In this document: positions 1-7,467 of the stretch, piece after piece
How the letters are laid out: each line of letters opens with the position of its first letter
Numbering within the stretch: the stretch's first letter is position 1
Assembly: GCA_964570795.1 (NCBI GenBank)
Contig: CAZMYZ010000006.1
Location: 1 to 45,801 of the forward strand
Length of the DNA: 45,801 nucleotides
Direction: 5' to 3'
From: Damh-18 sp964570795
GTDB lineage: Bacteria; Patescibacteriota; Minisyncoccia; Phycocordibacterales; UBA918
Notes under the pieces: model-generated
Database searches by the model: none
What the model saw: only the letters and a program-made list of their open reading frames with translations
Told to the model about the DNA's origin: nothing
Program-made: the position numbers and the translations under genes

Positions 1-50
1 GCTGCGAACAGTTGTTGCAGTGGCGTAGCTACATTTTTTATAAGATTCAT
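1..50 (-). CDS. 5' end of an unknown protein, cut by window edge
   Basis: An ATG on the minus strand at 50-48 opens a frame that runs off the window, starting MNLIKNVATPLQQLFAA. Only 16 complete codons are visible. No Shine-Dalgarno precedes it. The short Lys-containing start followed by Gln/Leu resembles the start of the secreted protein at 17054-20098, but this is too little to assign a family. Confidence 0.3.
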   Translation of the reverse strand, partial: MNLIKNVATPLQQLFA

Positions 51-486
51 AATTGTAAAATTATGTTAATAAAACCTTGTTAATAATGGTTTTCAGCGTA
101 TCTGCGGCGTCAAAGCACACAGGCACGTTTAATATGAACGTAATTTACCTCCTTCCGTCACCTACTATGATACTCCTTCTAGTGCAGACGGCAAGGCTTT
201 TTTCCTTGTGCAACTGCATGTGTTATATACCTCTTTTTGGTGCGGTGCAAGGGTTTTGAAAAGATGAAATTAAAACCATGCAACAGAGCGCCGACCGAAG
301 GTCGGCGCTCTGTTGTAGCCATACACATAAAACCATACACACCATTGCCACACCATGGAATATGTGTCTCTTCACAGTCATATGTAACAAAAACCATAGT
401 CAAACGTATATACTCTATATAAGCAAACCTTTTTTGGGAGTGCTTTTGTATTACCAGTTTGTTAGTTCTAATAAATACTTAATCAA
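51..486. other. Intergenic stretch with one hairpin
   Basis: No open frame here has a credible start or composition. The only clear structure is the hairpin at 281-315. An AATACT box at 474-479 lies 7 bases before the ATG at 487 and is a likely -10 element for that gene. Confidence 0.6.
281..315. terminator. 16-bp perfect hairpin
   Basis: Arms 281-296 and 300-315 are perfectly complementary around a GAA loop. There is no T tract on the plus side; on the minus side a T-rich stretch follows. It may end transcription from either side, but no gene runs directly into it from the right, so the role is uncertain. Confidence 0.45.
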
Positions 487-1758
487 ATGATGAAATATAT
501 TTACACAGCCATGGTAACGCTTCTCATTGTGGGAGCAGCAGTAGTACCTAGCGCACAAGCATCTACCGCCTCAAACGAGGCTATGCTTGAGCAAATTAAG
601 ACACTCATGGCAAAGATTGAGGCACTCAAGTCTCAACTTGCAGAACTTCGTGGTGAGATGAAAGATGTTCTCAAAGAAGGACTCAAGGAAGGAATGACCG
701 ATGAAGATATCAAGGACCTCCAGGAACTTCTTGCTTCAGACCCTGCAATTTATCCAGAAGGACGTATTACTGGCTACTTTGGTCCATTCACCAAGGAGGC
801 TGTAAAGCGATTCCAAGCACGTCACGGACTTGAAGTAACTGGAGAAGTAGACTCTGAAACAAAGGAACTTATGGAGGAATACTTTAAAGAGCGCTATGGC
901 GACCGTATCCCTTCAGGACTTCTTCATGCTCCAGGTATTATGAAGAAGGTGCAGGACCGTTTCATTCTCAAGTGTGAGTCAAAGAAGGCTGCTGGCCCAT
1001 TCTGCAAGAAACACCAGAAGCACGATGACGACTCAGATAATGAAGAAGGGGATGAGGATGAAAACGATGACGAAGAGGAACTCGAGGTAGAAGTGGAAGT
1101 AGAAGATGGTGACACAAGTGTTTCATTCACATTTGAAGGAAAGCACTATGAAGTAACTGTTAACAATTCAACTGGCCTCGATGACGTACTCGAAGCAGTT
1201 GCGGACGAGCTCGATGAGGATGTTGCAGACCTCGACGAAGACCTCGCTGATGAAATTGAGTCAGAACTCGCAGACGCAGAAGATGAGGCTGAAGACGAAG
1301 AGAATGGTGAGTTCGACCTTGAGGTAGAAGTCGAAGACGGTGAAACTACTGTTTCATTCACCTTTGAAGATGAGGACTACGAAGTAGATGTCGAGTCAAC
1401 AGACGTTGATGAAGTGCTCGATGCCGTAGCTGATGCTATCGACGAAGGTGACGATGCAAGCGACCTCGATGAGGATCTTGCAGATGAAATTGAAGACCTG
1501 CTCGATGATGAGAATGAAGTTGCTGATGCTGAAGAAGCAGTCGATGACGCACGTGATGCTGTTGAAGATGCTCGTGATGCAGTTGATGATGAGAACAATG
1601 AAGAAGCAGATGATCTTGTCGATGATGCTGAAGACAAACTCGCAGAAGCAGAAGCAGCACTCGATGATGAGGATTTCGAAGAAGCGATCGCTCTTGCAAA
1701 CGACGCTGAAAACCTTGCAGACGATGCAATGGATCTCCTTGAGGAAGATGAAGCGTAA
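487..1758 (+). CDS. Secreted, highly acidic peptidoglycan-binding protein
   Basis: A 423-residue protein with a signal peptide (residues 1-25, ending SAQA), a short charged coiled coil (about 30-70), and a PG_binding_1-type helical domain (about 74-132, containing GYFGPFTKEAVKRFQ). A Cys pair at 163 and 173 follows, then an almost purely acidic region. That region holds two copies of a beta-rich module (about 199-264 and 277-342) built on VEVEDG, VSFTFE, YEV and DEDLADEIE, then a C-terminal Ala/Asp helix with DDARDAVEDARDAV repeats. The first domain should anchor it to the cell wall; the acidic part could bind cations, which is inference. The start is ATG 487 (a second ATG is adjacent) with AATACT 7 bases upstream. 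A strong terminator follows. Confidence 0.85.
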   Translation: MMKYIYTAMVTLLIVGAAVVPSAQASTASNEAMLEQIKTLMAKIEALKSQLAELRGEMKDVLKEGLKEGMTDEDIKDLQELLASDPAIYPEGRITGYFGPFTKEAVKRFQARHGLEVTGEVDSETKELMEEYFKERYGDRIPSGLLHAPGIMKKVQDRFILKCESKKAAGPFCKKHQKHDDDSDNEEGDEDENDDEEELEVEVEVEDGDTSVSFTFEGKHYEVTVNNSTGLDDVLEAVADELDEDVADLDEDLADEIESELADAEDEAEDEENGEFDLEVEVEDGETTVSFTFEDEDYEVDVESTDVDEVLDAVADAIDEGDDASDLDEDLADEIEDLLDDENEVADAEEAVDDARDAVEDARDAVDDENNEEADDLVDDAEDKLAEAEAALDDEDFEEAIALANDAENLADDAMDLLEEDEA

Positions 1759-1780
1759 TTAATTACGCTACTATAGACGC

Positions 1781-1806
1781 AAAAAGCCGGCATCGCCGGC
1801 TTTTTT
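1781..1806 (+). terminator. Intrinsic terminator after the acidic protein
   Basis: The stem GCCGGC/GCCGGC (1786-1791 and 1795-1800) with loop ATC is extended by A5/T5 pairing and ends in T6. It is a textbook rho-independent terminator for the gene ending at 1758. Confidence 0.9.
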
Positions 1807-1822
1807 GTGCCTGTCATCGTCT

Positions 1823-1868
1823 GACAAAGGGCCACCCTTCGCAAGTATGCGAAGGGTGGCCCTTTGTC
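1823..1868. repeat. 21-bp perfect inverted repeat
   Basis: Arms 1823-1843 and 1848-1868 match without error around the loop AGTA. It lies directly after a complete terminator and has no T tract, so it is not needed to end the upstream gene. It lies just before the -10 boxes of the next gene. Confidence 0.75.
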
Positions 1869-1888
1869 GTATGTGTGCATGAGTCGTG

Positions 1889-1905
1889 TATAATACTCCT
1901 ATAAT
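1889..1905 (+). promoter_or_regulatory. Two TATAAT -10 boxes
   Basis: Perfect TATAAT hexamers lie at 1889-1894 and 1900-1905, before the ATG at 1916. The second leaves only 10 bases before the start codon. The -35 side (TTGTCG at 1864-1869) is weak and overlaps the 21-bp hairpin. Confidence 0.6.
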
Positions 1906-1915
1906 TCTTTTCATC

Positions 1916-2425
1916 ATGACACACACTATTTCATCCATACGTATTGGCCTTTTAAGCACACTTCTTGCATTCGCTTTTCTCGCTACACCCACACACGCAT
2001 ATTTCACCACCGCGCAAAGTGCAGAGACACTCACAGGTGGTGCATTGTTCACTATCGACTACTCATTTGGTATGGCAAAGCATGATGTGTATCTCCCTTT
2101 CCATGCGCACAATCAAAGTATTGCACCAAGCACTGATGCAATCTCGTATTCTGTACTCGACGAAGATGGTACTCCCGTTGCAGGAAAAGTATCTGCAATA
2201 GTCCTCAGCAACGCTACTCTCGGCGCTGATGCTATGTATAAAGCAAAGAAAGGCGGTGCAAAAAAATTCACCCTTGCGGTTGTCTTCGTTCCTGAAATAA
2301 AAGATGCAGAGAAAACCTATCGTCTCCAAGTGACTAATCTTCCCTTCAATTTTGACGGTACACAACAACTACAGCTTAATCCTTCAGAACTGAAGTACTA
2401 CACCACGAAAAGTATTGAAATATAG
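1916..2425 (+). CDS. Secreted protein of unknown function
   Basis: A 169-residue protein. It has a basic start, a hydrophobic core LLSTLLAFAFLA and a likely signal-peptidase site near THAYF (about residue 28). The mature part is beta-rich with short VYLPFHAHNQ and SYSVLDEDGTPV stretches, suggesting an extracytoplasmic beta-sandwich. I do not recognise a family. ATG 1916 is preferred over the in-frame ATG 30 bases earlier because the latter overlaps the -10 boxes. A terminator hairpin follows at 2468-2497. Confidence 0.7.
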   Translation: MTHTISSIRIGLLSTLLAFAFLATPTHAYFTTAQSAETLTGGALFTIDYSFGMAKHDVYLPFHAHNQSIAPSTDAISYSVLDEDGTPVAGKVSAIVLSNATLGADAMYKAKKGGAKKFTLAVVFVPEIKDAEKTYRLQVTNLPFNFDGTQQLQLNPSELKYYTTKSIEI

Positions 2426-2467
2426 AACGAAGAAACCACAACATTACTTTTGGTAATAAAAATACCT

Positions 2468-2497
2468 CCCACAAAACCTTTGATTTTGTGGGGTTTT
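2468..2497 (+). terminator. Terminator hairpin
   Basis: Stem CCCACAAAA/TTTTGTGGG at 2468-2476 and 2484-2492, followed by a T-rich run. It lies 43 bases after the stop of the secreted protein. Confidence 0.75.
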
Positions 2498-2528
2498 CTA
2501 TTCTCTATTATTTTTTACACACACTATT

Positions 2529-2628
2529 NNNNNNNNNNNNNNNNNNNNNNNNNNNNNNNNNNNNNNNNNNNNNNNNNNNNNNNNNNNNNNNNNNNNNNNN
2601 NNNNNNNNNNNNNNNNNNNNNNNNNNNN
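2529..2628. other. Assembly gap of 100 N
   Basis: Exactly 100 unknown bases, the usual placeholder for a scaffold gap of unknown true size. It removes the C-terminal half of the flavoprotein on its right, so the missing DNA is probably larger than 100 bases. Confidence 0.95.
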
Positions 2629-3188
2629 GCCTCGAGCCACGACATACCATCGCCGGTAGAGCCAGTCTCGGGACGCGAGGTGCCACCACTTGCAATAATA
2701 TATGCAGTTGCTGAAAGAATGCCGTTGTCGGTCAGTACGCCCACCACAGCCCCTTCACGCACATGTATGGCGCGCACAGGCGTCTGTGTGTGTATCTCTA
2801 CACCCGCCTCACGTGCATACGTTTCCATTACATGTGTCACATCACTCGCTTTCTCAGTATGCGGAAATGCTCGTTTTCTATCTTCTACAATAAACGGCAA
2901 TCCACGCTTCTTGAAAAAATCCACCGTATCCTGAGGGGCAAATTGTGCAAACGGAGAAAAGAGAAAGGGTGCCGCATCGCCATAGTGCGCAAGGAGTGCA
3001 CGAGTATCAAATTCCATATTGGTAATATTGCAGCGGCCGCCACCCGTGATAGAAAGTTTGTTGCCCACGGTCGCATTTTTCTCCAAAAGAAGTACACGAA
3101 GGCCGCGTGACGCCGCTTGCCCCGCCGCCATCATTCCCGCAGGTCCTGCGCCCACCACAATCACGTCCCATGTGCCAATGTTTGACAT
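2629..3188 (-). CDS. HI0933/YhiN-type flavoprotein, C-terminus lost in gap
   Basis: The N-terminal 186 residues of an NAD(P)/FAD-dependent oxidoreductase. The Rossmann motif GAGPAGMMAA is at residues 13-22, followed by LLLEKN and the family signature NKLSITGGGRCNITN, and later IIASGGTSRPETGSTGDG. The family is normally about 400 residues, so roughly half is missing behind the N gap. The substrate of this family is not well defined. Its start is 32 bases from the divergent pseudouridine synthase gene and the two -10 boxes overlap. Confidence 0.85.
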
Positions 3189-3197
3189 AACGGCGAA

Positions 3198-3210
3198 ATA
3201 ATAGCATAAT
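3198..3210. promoter_or_regulatory. Overlapping divergent -10 boxes
   Basis: Minus-strand TATTAT (3203-3198) ends 9 bases before the flavoprotein ATG, and plus-strand CATAAT (3205-3210) ends 10 bases before the ATG at 3221. Both genes would then have almost no leader, and the two start sites would compete for polymerase. Confidence 0.5.
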
Positions 3211-3220
3211 CAGCGTTCAA

Positions 3221-3943
3221 ATGAAAGAGACCGAATTTCCAATGCGCCTCAACAAGTTTTTGGCCGTAAAAGGGTTTGCCACACGCCGTGGCGCAGATAC
3301 GCTTATTGAAAAGAAGCAGGTTTTTGTGAATGGCAAAATAGCAGTCCTTGGACAGAAAGTTGCTGAGACCGACCGTGTGGAAATAAAGAATCACAAACCA
3401 GTAGACCATCGCTATGTGCTCTACTACAAGCCACGTGGCGTGATTACCCACTCCCCTGCCGAAGGTGAGATTGATATTGCTTCAGACATACTCACTCGCC
3501 ATGGCCTTACTGGTCTCTTCCCTATCGGCCGTCTTGATAAAGACTCTGAGGGGCTTATTGTCCTTACCGACGACGGACGCATTACTGAGCGTATCCTCAA
3601 TCCCGAGCAAGAACACGAACGTGAATATGAAGTAACGGTCGACAAGCGTGTCACACAGACATTCCTCAATGGCATGAGCAAGGGTGTGCGTATTGAGGGC
3701 TACATGACAAAGCCGGCGCACGCGGAGCGCGCGCCTCACTCTGAATACGTATTCACCATCACCCTCACCGAAGGAAAAAAGCACCAAGTACGCCGCATGT
3801 GTGCAGCCCTCGGGTATCAGGTTACACAGTTGAAACGCACCCGTATGCTCCACTTCACCCTAAAAAACCTAAAGCCTGGTGCCGTGTACTCTCTCAGAGA
3901 AAAAGAGATTCAATTCTTACATAAATCTCTCGGTCTTCACTAG
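3221..3943 (+). CDS. rRNA pseudouridine synthase, RluF/RluB/RsuA family
   Basis: A 240-residue enzyme that isomerises a specific uridine in rRNA. An N-terminal S4 RNA-binding domain (about 8-55, MRLNKFLAVKGFATRRGAD) is followed by the synthase domain. The catalytic Asp is in the GRLDKDSEGL motif (about residue 106), and the C-terminal KKHQVRRMCAALGY motif is present. Length fits the family. It looks closest to RluF, but the exact target cannot be read from sequence. An alternative start is ATG 3242, just before the S4 domain. It converges on the PsiE-like gene with only 6 bases between stops. Confidence 0.9.
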   Translation: MKETEFPMRLNKFLAVKGFATRRGADTLIEKKQVFVNGKIAVLGQKVAETDRVEIKNHKPVDHRYVLYYKPRGVITHSPAEGEIDIASDILTRHGLTGLFPIGRLDKDSEGLIVLTDDGRITERILNPEQEHEREYEVTVDKRVTQTFLNGMSKGVRIEGYMTKPAHAERAPHSEYVFTITLTEGKKHQVRRMCAALGYQVTQLKRTRMLHFTLKNLKPGAVYSLREKEIQFLHKSLGLH

Positions 3944-3949
3944 GAATTA

Positions 3950-4486
3950 CTAGGCTTCCTTTTTTGCAGTTTTCTTTGCGCGTGCTGGCTTTGCCGCAGG
4001 CGCTTTTTCTGGCTCAATACACATTTCGTGTTGGTAGTCGTCACTCACATGCTTTATCGTGCCGTAGAAATAGAGATAGGTGATGAGGTTGGCAAGCGCA
4101 AATCCTGCAAAGAGCATATTGGCCTCGATAGAGTACTTTGTGGAATTGAAAACAATTTCGATGGTAGGCGCAATAATGGCAATCTCAATAAGGTACTTAA
4201 TGCTCACATGACGCTTTTGTGCATAGGACACGAGAATCTTGTATGCCTTAACAAGCACAATGGTGAAAGCGATAGTGTGAAGCAGGTCAAGTTCAAGAAG
4301 GTCACGCTCAGGTGCAGAGAGAATAGTATGAATAGAGCCAGAGATATCCATGAGGCCGGCGACCACGGTCATAATTCCTGTCACGAGAGAGGTAATCATG
4401 TAAAAGACAAGGGTAAGTGCTACAAAATAGACATACCCTGAGACGATGTAGTTCATCACCTCCGCAACAAGACTTTCGCGTTTCAT
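3950..4486 (-). CDS. PsiE-like membrane protein with Lys/Ala tail
   Basis: A 178-residue protein with about four hydrophobic segments (YFVALTLVFYMITSLVTGIM, LLHTIAFTIVLVKAYKIL, YLIEIAIIAPTIEIVF, MLFAGFALANLITYLYFYG). The pattern and length match the phosphate-starvation-inducible PsiE family, whose function is unknown. The C-terminus carries a basic Ala/Lys/Pro tail similar to that of the protein at 31737-32222. MKRES at 4486 is chosen because the upstream extension is Cys/Val-rich and overlaps intergenic sequence. Confidence 0.65.
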   Translation of the reverse strand: MKRESLVAEVMNYIVSGYVYFVALTLVFYMITSLVTGIMTVVAGLMDISGSIHTILSAPERDLLELDLLHTIAFTIVLVKAYKILVSYAQKRHVSIKYLIEIAIIAPTIEIVFNSTKYSIEANMLFAGFALANLITYLYFYGTIKHVSDDYQHEMCIEPEKAPAAKPARAKKTAKKEA

Positions 4487-4540
4487 ATTGACTCTATTTA
4501 AACACACGCAGACGCACAAAAGTGCGACTTGTACACAAAC

Positions 4541-4571
4541 AAAAACCGCGCGCCAGAGGCGCGCGGTTTTT
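4541..4571. terminator. Bidirectional terminator hairpin
   Basis: Stem CCGCGCGCC/GGCGCGCGG (4546-4554 and 4558-4566) flanked by A5 and T5, so it works on either strand. It ends the cold-shock gene on the minus strand. Confidence 0.85.
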
Positions 4572-4583
4572 ATATTTGGTTGC

Positions 4584-4787
4584 TTATGCGAGCTTTACGT
4601 TCACAGCAGCAGGTCCTTTCTCTCCATCCTCTACATCGTATGAGACGATATCACCCTCCTTAAGAGAGTCATACTGAAGTCCATCTACGAGTGAACGAGC
4701 GTGGAAGAAAAGGTCCTTATCACCTCCCTCATCAGGAGTAATGAAACCAAATCCTCGGTCAGTAAGACGAGCGATTTTACCCTTCAT
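4584..4787 (-). CDS. Cold-shock domain protein
   Basis: A 67-residue single cold-shock domain, the usual CspA-family length. RNP1 is read as GFGFI and RNP2 as DLFFHA, the aromatic strands that bind single-stranded RNA or DNA. Such proteins act as RNA chaperones. The start MKGKIARL at 4787 matches the family N-terminus; an in-frame ATG ten codons earlier would add a non-homologous segment. TATAAATATAAC lies about 14 bases upstream on the minus strand. Confidence 0.92.
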   Translation of the reverse strand: MKGKIARLTDRGFGFITPDEGGDKDLFFHARSLVDGLQYDSLKEGDIVSYDVEDGEKGPAAVNVKLA

Positions 4788-4987
4788 TGGATTACTTTTC
4801 GTTATATTTATAACCAAAACCGTTGTGCTACTGATCCGACTACTTCAGGCCTGTGTTTTGTTACCTACAATGCTACCACGTATCTAGGTATTGTCTATAG
4901 GCGCTGGTGATTGACAGTGTAAGGCGTTAGCATACAATCATCTCATCACTTGTTCTCCCTATTGTGTTCTTTCATGCATTTTGAGCA

Positions 4988-5386
4988 ATGCATGCCGTTT
5001 TTCTGTATTTCAGTATGTCTCCGCAACACACATCTCTCGGTATATTTCTTTTTTTACTCCTGCCTTTTTGTGTATATGCTGATGAGACCTACATTTTTAA
5101 TACATACTTCATACCTGAAGAACAACCACTTACCGCAGCAACATGGGAAACTACACTGCATCCACGTATTAATACATTCACCATTCGTGAGGATGGCAGT
5201 GCGTTTGGGCGTACGGAAACGGGGCTTCTCTTTACACAAGAGTATGTATCCAACACGCTCGGTGTACGTATCCAACGCTTTACCATAGCAGACCACACGC
5301 ACTTTATTATTGATGGCGAAGTCGTAGATACCCTCACAGACTTTTCTTCAGAACTCGCACACGCATACGAAACGAGTGCTGTATAG
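4988..5386 (+). CDS. Small secreted protein of unknown function
   Basis: Up to 132 residues. A hydrophobic segment LGIFLFLLLPFCVYA acts as a signal peptide; with a start at ATG 5015 it would sit at residues 8-22. The mature part (DETYIFNTYFIPEEQP...) has mixed beta character and no recognisable motif. The start could be 4988 or 5015. Two strong hairpins follow at 5394-5455. Confidence 0.6.
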   Translation: MHAVFLYFSMSPQHTSLGIFLFLLLPFCVYADETYIFNTYFIPEEQPLTAATWETTLHPRINTFTIREDGSAFGRTETGLLFTQEYVSNTLGVRIQRFTIADHTHFIIDGEVVDTLTDFSSELAHAYETSAV

Positions 5387-5393
5387 ATCCATA

Positions 5394-5428
5394 GGAAAAG
5401 GCCGGCCCCTGCGGGGCCGGCCTTTTCC
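5394..5428. terminator. 16-bp perfect terminator hairpin
   Basis: Arms 5394-5409 and 5413-5428 pair perfectly around a TGC loop, with AAAA before and TTTT after the GC core. It separates the secreted protein from the convergent peroxiredoxin gene and can act on both strands. Confidence 0.85.
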
Positions 5429-5455
5429 ATGGCCGACGTCGGACGTCGGCCATGG
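5427..5455. repeat. 29-bp near-perfect palindrome
   Basis: Arms 5427-5440 and 5442-5455 (CCATGGCCGACGTC and its complement) flank a single central base. It overlaps the end of the preceding terminator by two bases. There is no T tract. Confidence 0.7.
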
Positions 5456-5490
5456 AAGCGACTTACGATGTCACACATTTTGTATTTCTA

Positions 5491-6033
5491 CTATGCCTGC
5501 TCCTTGAGGTATGCAAGCATGGTACCTGCATCACTCACTGCAAATGGGTCTGATTCAAAATTATCTGCCTTCCCTTCCTCGCTGAAGACTTTCTTAATCT
5601 CGCCATTGTCGACAAACATACTGTATCTCCATGAGCGGTTACCAAAGCCAAGGTTTGTCTTCTGTACAAGCATCCCCATCTTCTCGGTAAACTCGCCATT
5701 TCCATCAGGGATAAGTCCGACATTCTTTGCACCCTGTGCGCGACCCCACTCATACATCACAAATGGGTCATTCACACTGAGGCAGTAGACTGCGTCTACA
5801 CCAAGGCTTTTGAGTTCTTCAAACTTTGCCTCGTAGCCGGGGAGATGTGTAGAAGAACAGGTAGGTGTAAACGCACCAGGAAGTGCAAAAACAATCACCT
5901 TCTTTCCAGTAAAGATTTCGTCGGTACTGAGCGTGCCCCATTCTGCGTCAATTGCTGAACAAACGCCCGTTTGTACTTCGTGTGGTACGCGTACTTTAAA
6001 GGTTACCCGTGGTACCTGTGTTGGTGTTTCCAT
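5491..6033 (-). CDS. Peroxiredoxin, Prx5 type
   Basis: A 180-residue thiol peroxidase that reduces hydroperoxides. The redoxin active site PGAFTPTCSSTHLPGY carries the peroxidatic Cys59, and CLSVNDPFVMYEW and NRSWRYSMFVDNG are typical of the Prx5/AhpE-like group. Length matches single-domain family members with no glutaredoxin fusion. Other Cys residues (25 and 84) might resolve the disulfide, which is inference. It stands alone on the minus strand. Confidence 0.92.
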   Translation of the reverse strand: METPTQVPRVTFKVRVPHEVQTGVCSAIDAEWGTLSTDEIFTGKKVIVFALPGAFTPTCSSTHLPGYEAKFEELKSLGVDAVYCLSVNDPFVMYEWGRAQGAKNVGLIPDGNGEFTEKMGMLVQKTNLGFGNRSWRYSMFVDNGEIKKVFSEEGKADNFESDPFAVSDAGTMLAYLKEQA

Positions 6034-6095
6034 AATAAATATACTTAAAATGTTAAATTGTTGGAGGTATAGTATAGCGAATTCTTGAAGATGTG

Positions 6096-6839
6096 CTACT
6101 TGATACTAAAGGTCGCACGCACTGTCACCATCACCTCCTTATGCATACTCTGTGTATCATAACTTCCATAGTCACTCACCTCAATACCACCCTCAGGCAA
6201 GACTTGCACGACACCACTCGAGGCATTGCGGAGCGTATCAACTCCGCGCCCACTGTCTTGTGCAATAGCTTTTGCTCTATCCTCTGCATCTTTGATTGCT
6301 TGTGAGAGTAATTTCACACGCATCTCAGCGAGTTTGCTGTAGGTAAGTTCAAGTGAGCCGGTGGAGATAGTGTATCCCTCGCCGGTAAGCGGTTCTACAT
6401 TATTGGCAAGTGTACTCATTTTTTCTACATCATTTCCTCGTACAATGATTTGGCGCGATACAGTGTACCCTGTCATGTATGGCTCACCATACTGTGGGTA
6501 TGTGTAATTAGGGAAAGAACTACCTGCGGGGGTTTCATACTCGGTGAAGCCCTGCTCGGTGAGGTGTTTGAGTATTTTTTGTGCACCGAGCTCAAGGCGG
6601 TCGTAGCCTGCTTGCTGGTCTATGACACCCGTCTTTGTCTCAAGATTAATCACCCAGCGTGCTTCATCCGCCACCACTGCCTCACGCGCAGAACCAGTCA
6701 CTTCAATAGTATCCTGGGCGAGTTTGATGCTATACGCCACACTCCCTGCATAGAGTGCAATTGCCACCGCTCCCACCACAAGTATAGTCGCCGCCGCAAC
6801 ACGTGGTACTGAATAATCAAATAATTTTGTGAAATGCAT
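6096..6839 (-). CDS. SIMPL-domain (DUF541) membrane-anchored protein
   Basis: A 247-residue protein with one N-terminal membrane segment (about 14-34, AAATILVVGAVAIALYAGSV) and an extracytoplasmic SIMPL domain starting with IEVTGSAREAVVADEARW and ending with VMVTVRATFSI. This family forms oligomeric periplasmic or surface assemblies of poorly known role, often linked to stress. The anchor makes it face outside the cell. Confidence 0.85.
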   Translation of the reverse strand: MHFTKLFDYSVPRVAAATILVVGAVAIALYAGSVAYSIKLAQDTIEVTGSAREAVVADEARWVINLETKTGVIDQQAGYDRLELGAQKILKHLTEQGFTEYETPAGSSFPNYTYPQYGEPYMTGYTVSRQIIVRGNDVEKMSTLANNVEPLTGEGYTISTGSLELTYSKLAEMRVKLLSQAIKDAEDRAKAIAQDSGRGVDTLRNASSGVVQVLPEGGIEVSDYGSYDTQSMHKEVMVTVRATFSIK

Positions 6840-6897
6840 ACAAAAAAGGAGTTACTAATACGGGACTAGTATACTCCTTATTTTAGACGTGTGCAGG

Positions 6898-7188
6898 TTA
6901 ATTGAGTGACGAGAGAAGGCATTCCTGTATATATTTGATACATCCCTCAGGATCAGTTTCATATTCCTCCGCAAGATGCGGTTTCTCTTGTATGAGTTTA
7001 ATAAAATCCTTTCCGTGCGCATGAATCCATTCGGTATGCGAAGGATACCCTTTTGAAAGTTCTTTCTCAATAGCGAGCACTTCTTCACTGGTAAGCTCAT
7101 ACTCTGATGCAATGCCGACAAACTCTTTCAGGAGTGCAACATCCTCTTGGCTTCGCTGCCAAACTTCGTTTGGATTTTCGTGTGACAT
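6898..7188 (-). CDS. Small acidic protein, paralogue of its neighbour
   Basis: A 96-residue soluble helical protein of unknown function. Its second half aligns with the next gene upstream (7196-7447): ELTSEEV against ELSLEET, then FIKLIQEKPHLAEEYETDPE against FRMLIKSDPTLVERYHENPE. It starts 7 bases after that gene's stop, so the two form an operon. No known domain is recognised. Confidence 0.6.
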   Translation of the reverse strand: MSHENPNEVWQRSQEDVALLKEFVGIASEYELTSEEVLAIEKELSKGYPSHTEWIHAHGKDFIKLIQEKPHLAEEYETDPEGCIKYIQECLLSSLN

Positions 7189-7195
7189 ATATTTA

Positions 7196-7447
7196 TTAGT
7201 GGAGCGAAAGTTTTTTAATCTCTTCTAATGCTCCCATTATTTCTGCTGTGTATGCTTCAGGATTTTCGTGATATCGCTCAACAAGCGTTGGATCACTTTT
7301 TATAAGCATACGAAATGCTTCGCCATATGTACTTGCCCACATTTCCATGAGCATAAGTTGGACTTCATTCGTTTCTTCTAATGAAAGTTCTTGTTCAGGG
7401 ATAGTAGTATTCACTTCCCCCGCTTCAAATGGTGAATGTTGTGCCAT
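7196..7447 (-). CDS. Small acidic protein, first of a paralogous pair
   Basis: An 83-residue soluble protein, predicted mostly helical, sharing the motif F..LI...P.L...Y..(D/N)PE with the downstream gene. A minus-strand TACACT box (7455-7460) ends 7 bases before the ATG, so the mRNA is probably leaderless. Function unknown. Confidence 0.6.
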   Translation of the reverse strand: MAQHSPFEAGEVNTTIPEQELSLEETNEVQLMLMEMWASTYGEAFRMLIKSDPTLVERYHENPEAYTAEIMGALEEIKKLSLH

Positions 7448-7467
7448 AAGAATAAGTGTATCACACG

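Noticed and set aside
1377..1880. Long Ser/Arg-rich minus-strand frames opposite the acidic protein gene
   Set aside because: They are mirror frames of GAT/GAA-rich codons; low complexity, no signal or start site, and the plus-strand protein has clear domains.
3424..3853. Minus-strand frames across the pseudouridine synthase gene
   Set aside because: Shadow frames of a well-conserved gene on the other strand.
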